DNA of 64,000 nt from Pseudomonadota bacterium (GTDB lineage: Bacteria; Pseudomonadota; Gammaproteobacteria; Burkholderiales; Burkholderiaceae_B): NCBI GenBank assembly GCA_023387815.1, contig JAEWHK010000018.1, forward strand, positions 78,817 through 142,816. The letters run 5' to 3'. Under the pieces are notes generated by a model. It made no database searches, was not told the origin of the DNA, and saw only the letters and a list, made by a program, of their open reading frames with translations. This document shows, piece after piece, positions 25,126-35,000 of this stretch. The number at the start of each line of letters is the position of its first letter. The stretch's first letter is position 1. A program made the position numbers and the translations under genes.

Positions 25126-26622
25126 TCAATTATCGTTCTGCTTGAGTGATGGCAATTTGGAGACCAGTCGCAGTGACACGGTCAGGCCCTCAAGCTGATA
25201 GTGCGGGCGCAGGAAAAATTTCGCTGCGTAATAGCCCGGGTTATCTTCAATTTCAGTGACCTGCACTTCCGCAGCAGCCAGAGGCTTGCGGGCCTTGGTT
25301 TCCTGCGAGGAGTTGGCCGGATCACCATCGACATAATTCATGATCCAGTCATTGAGCCAGCGTTCCATATCGTCGCGTTCGCGGAAAGAACCGATTTTGT
25401 CGCGAACAATACACTTGAGATAATGCGCAAAGCGGCAGCAGGCAAACAGGTAAGGCAGCCGTGCTGACAGGCGGGCATTGGCCGTCGCATCAGGATCGTT
25501 ATATTCCTGAGGTTTCTGCAGAGACTGCGCACCAATAAATGCCGCAAAATCTGAATTCTTACGATGTACCAGCGGCATGAAACCGTTTTTGGCGAGTTCG
25601 GCTTCACGACGATCGCTGATGGCAATTTCTGTCGGGCATTTCATGTCGACACCGCCATCATCGGTCGGGAATGTGTGGCAAGGCAGATCCTCTACCGCAC
25701 CACCAGACTCGACGCCGCGAATGGATGTGCACCAACCGTATTCCTTGAAGGAACGATTGATGTTTGAGGCCATCGCATAGGCTGAGTTGGCCCAGGTGTA
25801 ACGTTCATGGGTTGCACCATCGGTATCTTCTTCGAAATCGAATTCGTCAACCGGGTTGGTACGTGAACCATACGGCAGGCGCGACAGAAAGCGTGGCATG
25901 GCCAGGCCGATATAACGCGAATCTTCTGACTCACGCAGGCTGCGCCATGCGGCATATTCAGAGTTGGTGAAAATTTTGGTCAGGTCTCGTGGATTGGCCA
26001 GTTCCTGCCAGGAATCCATTTGCATGACTTCAGGCGATGCACCGGAGATAAACGGGCAATGAGCGGCGGCAGAGATGCGCGCCATTTCGCCTAACAGTTC
26101 CACATCGGGCGGGCTATGATCAAAGTGATAATCGCCAACGATACATCCAATGGGCTCACCACCGAACTGACCATATTCTTCTTCATAAACACGTTTGAAA
26201 ATCGGACTCTGATCCCAGCCCACGCCCTTATAGCGTTTCAGTGTGCGGCCCAGTTCTTTCTTGGAAATGCACATGACGCGGATTTTCAGCAGTTCATCGG
26301 TTTCTGAATTGTTGACCAGGTAATGCAGGCCGCGCCAGGCGCCTTCCAGCTTCTGGAAATCGGCGTGATGCATGATCAGATTGATCTGCTCGGACAGTTT
26401 GTGATCGATCTCCGCAATGATCGCCTGAATGGTGGAATACGCATCGGAAGACATGGTGACTGTGTTTTCCAGCGCCTGTTCTGCCAGCGTACGCACTGCA
26501 TTTTCAACGGCCTCACGGGCCTGATCCGTTTTCGGTTTGAATTCTTTTTTCAATAATGAAGCAAGGCCATCGGACTCCAGTCCTTCCAGCTGTACCGCTT
26601 CTTTTTGTGCACTCGTGCTCAT
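25126..26622 (-). CDS. tssC: Type VI secretion contractile sheath large subunit TssC (VipB)
   Basis: Protein of 498 residues, the usual TssC length. Diagnostic segments are FQKLEGAWRGLHYLVNNSETDELLKIRVM, GCIVGDYHFDHSPPDVELLGEMARISAAAHCPFISGASPEVM and the C-terminal NPGYYAAKFFLRPHYQLEGLTVSLRLVSKLP, which forms the sheath beta-strands. AGGAAG precedes the ATG. It lies 14 bases after tssB and assembles with it into the contractile sheath. Confidence 0.95.
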   Translation of the reverse strand: MSTSAQKEAVQLEGLESDGLASLLKKEFKPKTDQAREAVENAVRTLAEQALENTVTMSSDAYSTIQAIIAEIDHKLSEQINLIMHHADFQKLEGAWRGLHYLVNNSETDELLKIRVMCISKKELGRTLKRYKGVGWDQSPIFKRVYEEEYGQFGGEPIGCIVGDYHFDHSPPDVELLGEMARISAAAHCPFISGASPEVMQMDSWQELANPRDLTKIFTNSEYAAWRSLRESEDSRYIGLAMPRFLSRLPYGSRTNPVDEFDFEEDTDGATHERYTWANSAYAMASNINRSFKEYGWCTSIRGVESGGAVEDLPCHTFPTDDGGVDMKCPTEIAISDRREAELAKNGFMPLVHRKNSDFAAFIGAQSLQKPQEYNDPDATANARLSARLPYLFACCRFAHYLKCIVRDKIGSFRERDDMERWLNDWIMNYVDGDPANSSQETKARKPLAAAEVQVTEIEDNPGYYAAKFFLRPHYQLEGLTVSLRLVSKLPSLKQNDN

Positions 26623-26636
26623 AGAGACTCTTCCTG

Positions 26637-27203
26637 TTACTTGCTGGTATCTTCTGCGTCGCTTGCCGTGTCATCTGCCGGTTTGGCAGAGGCGTCCTTG
26701 TTTGGCGCGGCGGCCAGCGTTTTCATCAAGGCCGGATTTTTCAGCACTTTGCTGATGAGTTCCTCGGCACCGGTCTTGCCATCCATATAGGTCAGCAGAT
26801 TGGCCAGTTCAGTGCGTGCTTCCAGCAGTTCGTTCAGCGCATCGACCTTGCGTGCCACCTGGGCAGGCGAGAAATCATCGATACTGTCGAAACTCATGTC
26901 CACGCTCAGCACACCGTCACCTGTCAGCGTATTGGGCACCTGGAAAGCCACACGCGGCTTGATGGCCTTCATGCGCTCATCGAAGTTGTCGATGTCCACT
27001 TCCAGGAATTTGCGATCATTGATGTCCGGCTGGGCTACTTCAGATTTACCGGCCAGATCGGCCATCACACCCATGACAAATGGCAACTGTATTGTGCGCT
27101 CGGCGCCATAGATTTCAACATCATATTCAATCTGCACGCGCGGAGCGCGATTTCGCGCAATGAACTTCTGGCCGCTTCTGCGTGATGACATTCGTGTAGC
27201 CAT
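26637..27203 (-). CDS. tssB: Type VI secretion contractile sheath small subunit TssB (VipA)
   Basis: Protein of 188 residues. Core features are RAPRVQIEYDVEIYGAERTIQLPFVMGVMADLAG and DINDRKFLEVDIDNFDERMKAIKPRVAFQVPNTL, with an acidic, Ala/Asp-rich tail of about 25 residues. ATG 27203 has GGAGAG 8 bases upstream; a TTG-initiated extension to 27218 is unlikely. It interlocks with TssC to form the sheath, and its N-terminal helix is the known contact for TagJ. Confidence 0.94.
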   Translation of the reverse strand: MATRMSSRRSGQKFIARNRAPRVQIEYDVEIYGAERTIQLPFVMGVMADLAGKSEVAQPDINDRKFLEVDIDNFDERMKAIKPRVAFQVPNTLTGDGVLSVDMSFDSIDDFSPAQVARKVDALNELLEARTELANLLTYMDGKTGAEELISKVLKNPALMKTLAAAPNKDASAKPADDTASDAEDTSK

Positions 27204-27262
27204 TCTTTTACTCTCCAACTCTTGGCCGGTATAACCGGCGGATCTTCGTTATCTAAATCGGC

Positions 27263-28306
27263 TTACTCTTCCCGGGGAAGCCAGGTTTCAAACTGCTCGG
27301 CGTTGCCCGGAGTAAGGTTTTTCAGCATTTCATGAAAATTCAGCGGTATGGTCTGCTGCACTCTTCGTATCAAAAAAGGAGCCGGATGGCTGGGTTCATG
27401 AATTTCAAAATAACTGCTGACTTTTTCCAGTGCGATCAGGGCCTCGTCGCGAGTCTTGATTTGTACCTCTGTCCAGGATACAGGTCGTTCAACATACTGC
27501 TGGGTTGCCGTGCCCGTATCCGCATTCTGTGTTGCCGGCGAATTGCCGCTCTCTCCCGAGACCTCTTCCTGCTGCACGTCCGCCGATTGCATCGTCATAT
27601 TATTGAGCGCAGCAGTAATCAGTTCGAAGCTGCGCAGTAACGGCGAAATCGAAGGCGTCCATTCTGTTCCCAGTTTCTCTGCAACCAGAGCGACGATATC
27701 ACGCAAGTCTTTGGCAGCCTCTCCCAGCGCTTTGACTTCAGGTGCGTCTGTGGCTGCAGCCTGGTTCAAGGTTTCTACCAGCCGAGGTCGACCACCGGGA
27801 AACAGCTCTGCACGCACGCCTTCCATGATGGACTCGGCATCGCGCAAGGCCAGCTGACCATGCGCACCGGTAAGCAGATTCGCGCTTCTCACCGCCCGTC
27901 CCACTCCCTGCATGTCTGCAAAGGAATTGATGGCATTGATACGCGGCAGCGGATCCTCGAAATCGTCATCAATCAACTGCGGATACACGCCAGTCCAGCA
28001 TTTATGCAGAGACTGCAGAGCCAATTGCACGCCGGATGCGTAACCCACAATCCCATTTTGCGATGTCCAGGCCCACGTGAGTGCCTGTATGACTCGCAGG
28101 TCGCAGGTTCTTTCGCATAAGGCGAGCGCCTGCTTTTCTACCTGACTCCAGTCTGGCGCTTCTGCGTCAATAATCGTGTCACCGAACTGTTGTTCCGGTT
28201 TTTCTACTATGGCCTGCTGCAATGCCAGAAAGGCGGCATCATATTCAAGATTTTCGCCACCATTTTCTTCACTGAACGCAGAGAACAATTCATCAAATGT
28301 CTTCAT
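27263..28306 (-). CDS. tssA: Type VI secretion protein TssA (ImpA N-terminal domain)
   Basis: Protein of 347 residues with the ImpA_N domain: DTIIDAEAPDWSQVEKQALALCERTCDLRVIQALTWAWTSQNG, then YPQLIDDDFEDPLPRINAINSFAD. The short C-terminal domain ends with EKVSSYFEIHEPSHPAPFLIRRVQQTIPLNFHEMLKNLTPG, the segment typical of the shorter TssA class. It caps or primes sheath assembly. It is the first gene of the T6SS run; the operon promoter should lie in 28307-28670. Confidence 0.92.
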   Translation of the reverse strand: MKTFDELFSAFSEENGGENLEYDAAFLALQQAIVEKPEQQFGDTIIDAEAPDWSQVEKQALALCERTCDLRVIQALTWAWTSQNGIVGYASGVQLALQSLHKCWTGVYPQLIDDDFEDPLPRINAINSFADMQGVGRAVRSANLLTGAHGQLALRDAESIMEGVRAELFPGGRPRLVETLNQAAATDAPEVKALGEAAKDLRDIVALVAEKLGTEWTPSISPLLRSFELITAALNNMTMQSADVQQEEVSGESGNSPATQNADTGTATQQYVERPVSWTEVQIKTRDEALIALEKVSSYFEIHEPSHPAPFLIRRVQQTIPLNFHEMLKNLTPGNAEQFETWLPREE

Positions 28307-28670
28307 GTACCCCGGCTATCCTAAACAAGCATTGTGAAATCTGTATGACGTCTGCAATTTCAATTACGTTTCCTTATCACACAACTTGTGCATTTCGCTA
28401 CACGTTACACATTAAAAATCATATTGAGACTAGTGAAAACCCTAGCGACTATCAGGAAGGGTCAGGAGAATCTTACAAAACTTGTCTGAATTACAGATAT
28501 TTCAGTCGTAATGGCAGGGTATGTAATATATATAAAAACGAATTATTACATTCACACACAAAGTAATTTTGGGCGTTTTGGATTTATTTTTTCCGATGAT
28601 CACGAATTTTGCGAATCATTTATGACTCGCGGACATATCCGCTCACCAGATTTACAGAACGACAAAGAGC
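28307..28670 (-). promoter_or_regulatory. AT-rich gene-free region upstream of the T6SS operon
   Basis: No convincing gene in about 360 bases. The DNA is distinctly AT-rich, which is common where xenogeneic silencers such as H-NS-like MvaT/Bv3F act; that role is inference. A short palindrome GCGGA-CATA-TCCGC lies at 28629-28642. The tssA promoter must be here, but I cannot name its -35/-10 with confidence. Confidence 0.4.
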
Positions 28671-28671
28671 G

Positions 28672-28708
28672 GCACAAAAAACAAGGGCGTCATAACGACG
28701 CCCCTTGT
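28672..28708 (-). terminator. Rho-independent terminator of the TRAP operon
   Basis: On the minus strand, directly after the DctM stop: ACAAGGGGCGTC, a 5-base loop, GACGCCCTTGT (one bulged base) and then TTTTTTG. This is a strong stem with a T-run, separating the TRAP operon from the T6SS region. Confidence 0.85.
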
Positions 28709-30007
28709 TTATCTGACATTCTGCGGTAACCACAACACCAGATCAGGTAGCCAGTAAATAATTAGCACACCGATAATCATCAGGCAGAACATCGGCAACG
28801 ATACTCGTGCAATATAAGGCAATTCCTTTTTGGTCATGCCCGACAGCACAAACAGGTTAAAGCCCACAGGCGGGGTGATTTGCGCCATCTCGATGACAAA
28901 GATAAGGAAGATGCCGAACCAGACCAGATCCAGACCAGCTGCCTCTACGGTGGGCAGCAGCACGCCAATCGTGAGAACCACCATTGAAATACCGTCAAGA
29001 AAGCAGCCCAGGATGATAAAGAACACCATGAGTGCCAAAACGAGGCCGAACTGTGACAGTCCCAGGGAGGCGATCCATTCGGCAAGCGAGCGGGGCAGTC
29101 CGATATAGCCCATGGCCAACGTAAGAAACTGCGCACCGGCAAGAATCAGGGCAATCATGCAGTAAAGGCGTGTTGCACCCAGCAGTGATTCCTTGAATGT
29201 GGTCCAGTTCATGGATCCTTGCAGCAGGGAAAGAATAAAGGAGCCTACGACACCTACGGCTGCCGCCTCGGTTGCAGTTGCAATACCAGTATATATAGAG
29301 CCCAGCACGGCAACGATAAGCAGAACGACCGGAATCAGATAACGCGACTCGGCGATTTTTTGCCGGAACGTAAGTTTGCTTTCTTCTTTGGGGATGGCAC
29401 CTGGGTGCAGCAGCGACCAGACAATGATGTAGCCCATGAACAGGCCGGCCAGCAGAATCCCCGGAACCACACCTGCAATAAACAGACGTGAGATGGACAC
29501 ATTGGCTGCAACGCCATACACAATCATGATGATGGATGGGGGGATCAGCAGGCCCAGCGTACCGGCACCGGAGAGTGTTCCGAGTACCTGATCATCGGGG
29601 TAGCCGCGACGCTTGAGCTCGGGAATGGTCATCTTCCCGATGGTGGCGCAGGTTGCCGCAGACGAACCCGAAACGGCCGCGAAAATGGCGCAGCCAATAA
29701 TATTGGTATGCAGCAATTTACCCGGAAGTCGATTGAGCCACGGAGCCAGTCCCCGAAACAGGTCGGTGGACAGGCGCGAGCGGAACAGAATTTCTCCCAT
29801 CCAGAGAAAGAGTGGCAATGCGGTCAGTGTCCAGCTGGACGCAGCACCCCAGATCGTCAGCGACATGGCGTCACCTGCCGGTCTGGAGGTAAAGAGGGCC
29901 ATGGTCAGCCAGGCGCAGCCAGACAGCGTGAGTCCAACCCAGACCCCTGCACCCAGAAAGCCGAAGATGGAGACCAACAGCACAATAATGACAAGTGAAT
30001 CATTCAT
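28709..30007 (-). CDS. TRAP transporter large membrane subunit (DctM)
   Basis: Protein of 432 residues with about 12-13 membrane helices. Family features are the early GVWVGLTLSG, FAAVSGSSAATCATIGKMTIPELKRRGYP (diagnostic of DctM), GTLSGAGTLGLLIPPSIIMIVYG and ITPPVGFNLFVLSGM near the end. It catalyses sodium-driven import of the compound delivered by the DctP protein. It is the last gene of the dctP-dctQ-dctM order, 84 bases after dctQ, with a GGAAAG site. Confidence 0.92.
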   Translation of the reverse strand: MNDSLVIIVLLVSIFGFLGAGVWVGLTLSGCAWLTMALFTSRPAGDAMSLTIWGAASSWTLTALPLFLWMGEILFRSRLSTDLFRGLAPWLNRLPGKLLHTNIIGCAIFAAVSGSSAATCATIGKMTIPELKRRGYPDDQVLGTLSGAGTLGLLIPPSIIMIVYGVAANVSISRLFIAGVVPGILLAGLFMGYIIVWSLLHPGAIPKEESKLTFRQKIAESRYLIPVVLLIVAVLGSIYTGIATATEAAAVGVVGSFILSLLQGSMNWTTFKESLLGATRLYCMIALILAGAQFLTLAMGYIGLPRSLAEWIASLGLSQFGLVLALMVFFIILGCFLDGISMVVLTIGVLLPTVEAAGLDLVWFGIFLIFVIEMAQITPPVGFNLFVLSGMTKKELPYIARVSLPMFCLMIIGVLIIYWLPDLVLWLPQNVR

Positions 30008-30091
30008 AATACTTTCCGCGCATGTCTGCGCAAATATGACGTAAGCAGGACCGGCCGCGTTGCCACGGACGGCTCAAGGCGGCGTCGGGAT

Positions 30092-30601
30092 TCAGGTCTG
30101 CATGGAGACAGGCTCTTCCTCTGTAGAGGAGTAACCTTTTCTGAGCGAGCTGACAAACTCATCTGCAATGGCGATGCAGAAAAGCACACAACCCGCTGCC
30201 ATTCCCAGCTGCGGTATCCATAGTGGCGTTGCATCTTCTCCCGTAGACAGGTCGTTATAGCTGTACGAGTCCATGACCAGTTTGATACTGAACCAGGCCA
30301 GCGCTGCCGAGAGAATGATGGCGATGACAAGCGTGATCAGATTCAGGTAGTGCCGGCCCGCGGGCTTGAGTGCGGACAGGATAAGGGTGACCCGGATATG
30401 CTCATTCTTGCGGAAGGTACTGGCCAATGCCAGGAAACCCGCCGCAGCCATGGAGTACCCGGCATAGGCATCCAGGCCAGGGAAATTCGTTCCCATCTGT
30501 CGGATGATAATGGACCAGAGCACAAACACCAGAATGCCAATCATGAACAGGCCGGCAAGCCAGCCTGCACCTTCATACAAAACGTCAAGAAACCGTCTCA
30601 T
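30092..30601 (-). CDS. TRAP transporter small membrane subunit (DctQ)
   Basis: Protein of 169 residues with four predicted membrane helices: GWLAGLFMIGILVFVLWSIIIRQ, AYAGYSMAAAGFLALASTFRKNEHIRV (with the DctQ-type NEHIRV turn), LNLITLVIAIILSAALAWFSIKLV and LGMAAGCVLFCIAIADEFV. It overlaps the dctP stop by 4 bases. It bridges the periplasmic DctP and the DctM channel. Confidence 0.9.
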   Translation of the reverse strand: MRRFLDVLYEGAGWLAGLFMIGILVFVLWSIIIRQMGTNFPGLDAYAGYSMAAAGFLALASTFRKNEHIRVTLILSALKPAGRHYLNLITLVIAIILSAALAWFSIKLVMDSYSYNDLSTGEDATPLWIPQLGMAAGCVLFCIAIADEFVSSLRKGYSSTEEEPVSMQT

Positions 30602-31572
30602 TTTGACTTGTAGTCTTTAAGCAGTTGTTCACCATCAGCGCCGGCTTTCTTGGTCCAGTCTGCAATCATGCTTTCGCCGATTTTCGTCAGGCCGGCCACC
30701 AGTTCCGCGGAGGGGGTGATGACTTTCGTGCCGTTCTTTTCAAGCTGCTCGTTATACCATTTGGTTTTTTCCTGAGACAGCGCCCAGCCACTTTTCTCGG
30801 CTTCTGCAGCCGCATCCAGCAAGGCCTTGCGCTCTTTGTCGTTGAGCGCGTCAAAGGCACGTTTGTTCACAATCACGGCATTTTTTGGCAGCCAGGCCTG
30901 TGTGTCGTACAGTTTTTTAAGATACTCAAAAGTTTTGGTATCGTATCCGGTAGACCCTGAGGACATATAAGAATCCACTACCCCTGTGGCCAGGGCCTGT
31001 GACAGCTCGGCCTGCTGAATCGTGACCGGATGTGCACCTACTGCCTGAGCAATTTTGGAGGTCACCGGACTGTAGGCGCGCCATTTGAGGCCCTTCATAT
31101 CTTCTACCGTGTTCAGCGTTTTATTGGTGTAGATGCCCTGAGGAGGCCAGGCCACGGCGTACAGCAGCTTCATACCCTGCGAGGCCAGTTTCTTTTCCAG
31201 ATAAGGCTTCTGGGCCTGATAGAGTTTCCACGCCTGTTCATAGCCGGTAGCCAGGAATGGCAGACCATCCAGTTCATAGATGGGGTCTTCGTTTGCGAAG
31301 TTGCTCAGCAGAATTTCACCCGCCTGGGCCTGATTTCCCTGCACTGCCCGCTTGATTTCCGGCGCCTTGAACAGCGACGCGTTGGAATGAATGGTGATCT
31401 TGAATTCGCCATCTGTCGCATCTGACACGGCTTTGGCAAATTTATTGTCGATTTCCGTGTGGAAATTGGAGTCCGGGTACGCGGTGGGCAGATCCCATTG
31501 CGTGGCGGCGAAGGCGTTCACGCCAAAAAGCGCAGAAGCAATTGCGGTCAGGGCCAGGGCTTTATTATTCAT
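30598..31572 (-). CDS. TRAP transporter substrate-binding protein (DctP)
   Basis: Periplasmic protein of 324 residues with a signal peptide (MNNKALALTAIASALFGVNAFA). DctP-family features are the HTEIDNKFAKAVSDATDG start, GLKWRAYSPVTSKIAQAVGAHPVTIQQAELSQALATGVVDS, containing the conserved Arg that binds the substrate carboxylate, and GSTGYDTKTFEYLKKLY. An AAGGAC site precedes the ATG. The substrate should be a carboxylate. Divergence from the 5-oxoprolinase operon raises pyroglutamate or a related lactam acid as a candidate; this is inference. Confidence 0.88.
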   Translation of the reverse strand: MNNKALALTAIASALFGVNAFAATQWDLPTAYPDSNFHTEIDNKFAKAVSDATDGEFKITIHSNASLFKAPEIKRAVQGNQAQAGEILLSNFANEDPIYELDGLPFLATGYEQAWKLYQAQKPYLEKKLASQGMKLLYAVAWPPQGIYTNKTLNTVEDMKGLKWRAYSPVTSKIAQAVGAHPVTIQQAELSQALATGVVDSYMSSGSTGYDTKTFEYLKKLYDTQAWLPKNAVIVNKRAFDALNDKERKALLDAAAEAEKSGWALSQEKTKWYNEQLEKNGTKVITPSAELVAGLTKIGESMIADWTKKAGADGEQLLKDYKSK

Positions 31573-32018
31573 GGAGTGTCCTTACAAATAAGAAATAAGG
31601 GTTACTGGGTTGCCGGCTACCTCTATCCCCAGGGCAACCAGCGACCGGTAATGATGATTGATGTCAGCCCGCAGGCTGTCGTATTTCAGAGAATATAAGA
31701 TTTTGGGGCCGAAGGCACGGGAAGAATTTCGCAGAAAGGGAAAACACTGATAAGCCGTGCATCGGAACGGGGCGTCAGCCAAAAGAAACCGCAAGCGAAT
31801 AAGAAGCGCTGGCAGAGGACTCAGCGAAGAATGTTGAACGGAACAATACATACTGGCATGACTTGTGCTGTTCACTTGCTGATACACTTATATCACTTAT
31901 ATTGCGCCCGCGATAATCACAGACGAAGTATGTCATGTGCAATCACAAAGACTGATCGGCGGAAGCCGACAATGGCCGCGCTTAAATTTTAATCAGACAG
32001 ACACAGGAATTACATAGC
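31573..32018 (+). promoter_or_regulatory. Divergent intergenic region between TRAP and 5-oxoprolinase operons
   Basis: 446 bases without a credible gene. A 9-base direct repeat CACTTATAT occurs twice in tandem (31885-31902). It falls within a possible promoter TTGCTG (31876-31881), 16-base spacer, TATATT (31898-31903) pointing to the oxoprolinase gene. An AGGA site lies 14 bases before that gene's ATG. A reverse frame at 31582-31887 has no recognisable product. Confidence 0.4.
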
Positions 32019-35000
32019 ATGAGCAAGTGGCAGTTCTGGGTAGACCGTGGAGGTACCTTTACCGATATCGTTGCAATCACACCGCAAAAAAAATTGCTGA
32101 CCAGAAAGCTGCTTTCGGAGAATCCCGAGCATTATGAAGACGCTGCGATCGAGGGCATCAGGAATCTGCTTAACGTTCCCGAGCCTGAGCCCATCCCTGT
32201 TGAAAAGATCGAATGCGTCAAAATGGGGACTACTGTCGCCACCAATGCACTGCTGGAGCGCAAAGGAGAACGTGTTGTTTTTCTGACCACACAAGGATTT
32301 GCCGACGCCCTGCGTATCGCCTACCAGAACCGTCCGCGCCTGTTCGATCGTCATATTGTTCTGCCCGAGATGCTGTATGAACAGGTGATCGAGACCGGTG
32401 AGCGAATGGACGCTGCGGGTGAGGTTGTCGCCGACATGGACGACAGTGCGCTGAGAACGCAATTGCAAGCGGCCTACGATCAGGGCTTTCGCAGTATTGC
32501 GATTGTGTTCATGCATGCCTGGCGTAACCCCGCCCATGAAAAACGGGCGGCAGCGCTCGCGCAGGAAGTCGGCTTCACGCAGATTTCTGCATCACACGAT
32601 GTGAACCCGCTGATCAAATTCGTTTCTCGCGGCGACACGACGGTTGTGGACGCCTATCTGTCTCCTATCCTGCGTCGCTACGTGGATCGGGTCGCATCCC
32701 AGCTGCCTGGCGTCAATCTGATGTTCATGCAGTCTTCTGGCGGCCTGTCTGATGCGCATCGATTCCGCGGTAAAGATGCCATTCTTTCCGGACCGGCCGG
32801 CGGCATTGTGGGAATGGCGCGCAGCAGCGAACAGGCCGGGTACAACAAGATTATCGGCTTTGACATGGGCGGCACGTCAACTGATGTTTCGCATTTTTCC
32901 GGGGTTTACGAACGTGATTATGAGACGTCCGTTGCGGGCGTACGCATGCGCACACCCATGATGCGCATTCATACGGTCGCCGCGGGCGGCGGATCCATTC
33001 TGCATTTTGATGGCGCCCGATTGCGCGTGGGGCCGGATTCCGCTGGCGCCAGCCCGGGCCCGGCATCGTATCGCAAGAACGGACCGCTAACGATTACCGA
33101 CTGCAATGTCATGCTGGGCAAGATTCAGCCGGATTATTTCCCGGCTGTTTTTGGCGCTCAGGGCGATCAGACGCTGGATGCCGACATCGTCAAAGAGAAA
33201 TTCCAGGCGCTGAGCCAGGAAGTGGAAAATGCCACTGGCAAGCCGGTCAAACCCGAAGAGCTGGCTGCCGGTTTTCTGGCCATTGGCGTGCAGAATATGG
33301 CAGAAGCGATCAAGCGCATTTCTGTTCAGCAAGGCCATGATGTCACGCGCTATACCCTGACGACGTTTGGTGGTGCGGGCGGTCAGCACGCCTGCCTGGT
33401 TGCAGATGCCCTTGGCATGTCAACTGTGTTCGCCCATCCTCTGGGCGGCGTACTGTCGGCGTATGGCATGGGATTGGCCGATCAGGTCGCCATTCGCCAG
33501 CAGACAGTGGAAAAACCACTGCATCAGAACCTGATGAGCGAACTTGAACAGTTGAGCGAGGAACTGGGCGAACAGGCCAGTGCCGAACTGGCGACACGCC
33601 TGACCACCAATATGCAGATTGAGCGCAATACACGGGTGCAGCTCAAGTATCAGGGCACGGACAGCGCACTGGAAGTGGACTTTGCCAGCGCGGACGAGAT
33701 GCAGGCCGCCTTTGATGAACAATACCGGCAGCGCTATTCGTTCCTGATTCAGGATCGGCCACTGGTAGTCGAATCGTTGCTGGTAGAAGCGATAATTGCG
33801 GGTTCAACAATCGACGAGGAAACCATTTCCAGACAGGATGAATCGCCCCCCTCCACCGATTGCACTCGTGATATGTACAGCAATGGCAAGTGGCATAAGG
33901 CGCCCGTTTATCGACGCGAAGCGCTGCAGGCCGGCGATGTGGTACCAGGCCCCGCCATTATTTCAGAGCCGAACCAGACGACGATTGTGGAGGATGGCTG
34001 GGCTGTCACACTCAATGCCCGCAACCATCTGATCCTGACGCGCGAAGTACCGCTGCGCAATACGCTGGCTGCTTCCACAGAGGCGGATCCGGTGATGCTG
34101 GAGGTCTTCAACAATCTGTTCATGTCCATTGCCGATCAGATGGGCCTGAGCCTGCAGAATACGGCCTACTCCGTGAACATCAAGGAGCGCCTGGACTTTT
34201 CCTGCGCGATTTTTGATGCCGATGGCAATCTGATTGCCAATGCACCGCATATGCCCGTGCATCTGGGTTCCATGAGCGAATCCATCAAAACGGTGATGCG
34301 CGAGAACGCAGGCGGTATGCATCCGGGTGATGCCTATGTGGTGAATGATCCTTACCATGGTGGTACCCATCTGCCCGATATTACGGTTATTACACCTGTG
34401 TTTGATCGCGATGGGAAACAGATCATTTTCTATGTTGGCTCTCGTGGTCATCATGCCGATGTTGGGGGCCTGACTCCAGGCTCCATGCCGCCGGACTCGA
34501 CCACCATCGACCAGGAAGGCGTTCTGTTCACCAACTTCCAGCTGGTGCGCAACGGCCAGTTCCGTGAGCAGGAGGCCCGCGCCATCCTGACCTCCGGCAA
34601 GTACCCTGCCCGCAATCCGGATCAGAATCTCGCTGATCTGCAGGCGCAGATTGCTGCGAACCAGAAAGGTGTCCGCGAACTGCATGCCATGTGTGATAAC
34701 TTCGGACTGGAAGTGGTGCAGGCATATATGCAGCACGTGCAGGACAATGCAGAAGCATCGGTGCGGCGCGTCATTCCGCTGCTCAAGGATGGCAGCTACA
34801 CCTATGATCTGGATAACGGCGCGAGCATCAAGGTCGCGATCAGGATTCATGATGACCGGCAATCGGTCACCGTTGACTTCACGGGGTCTTCACCCCAGCT
34901 GAGCAATAATTTCAACGCGCCGGCTTCCATTGCCGTGGCAGCCGTGCTATATGTATTCCGTACACTGGTCAATGACGAGATCCCGCTGAATGCGGGTTGT

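Noticed and set aside
28307..28670. Small genes upstream of tssA (for example 28297-28566, 28511-28729)
   Set aside because: Short frames in AT-rich DNA without ribosome sites or family likeness.
31582..31887. Possible 101-residue gene between the TRAP and oxoprolinase operons
   Set aside because: No ribosome site, no family likeness and unusual composition; it occupies a region better explained as divergent control DNA.
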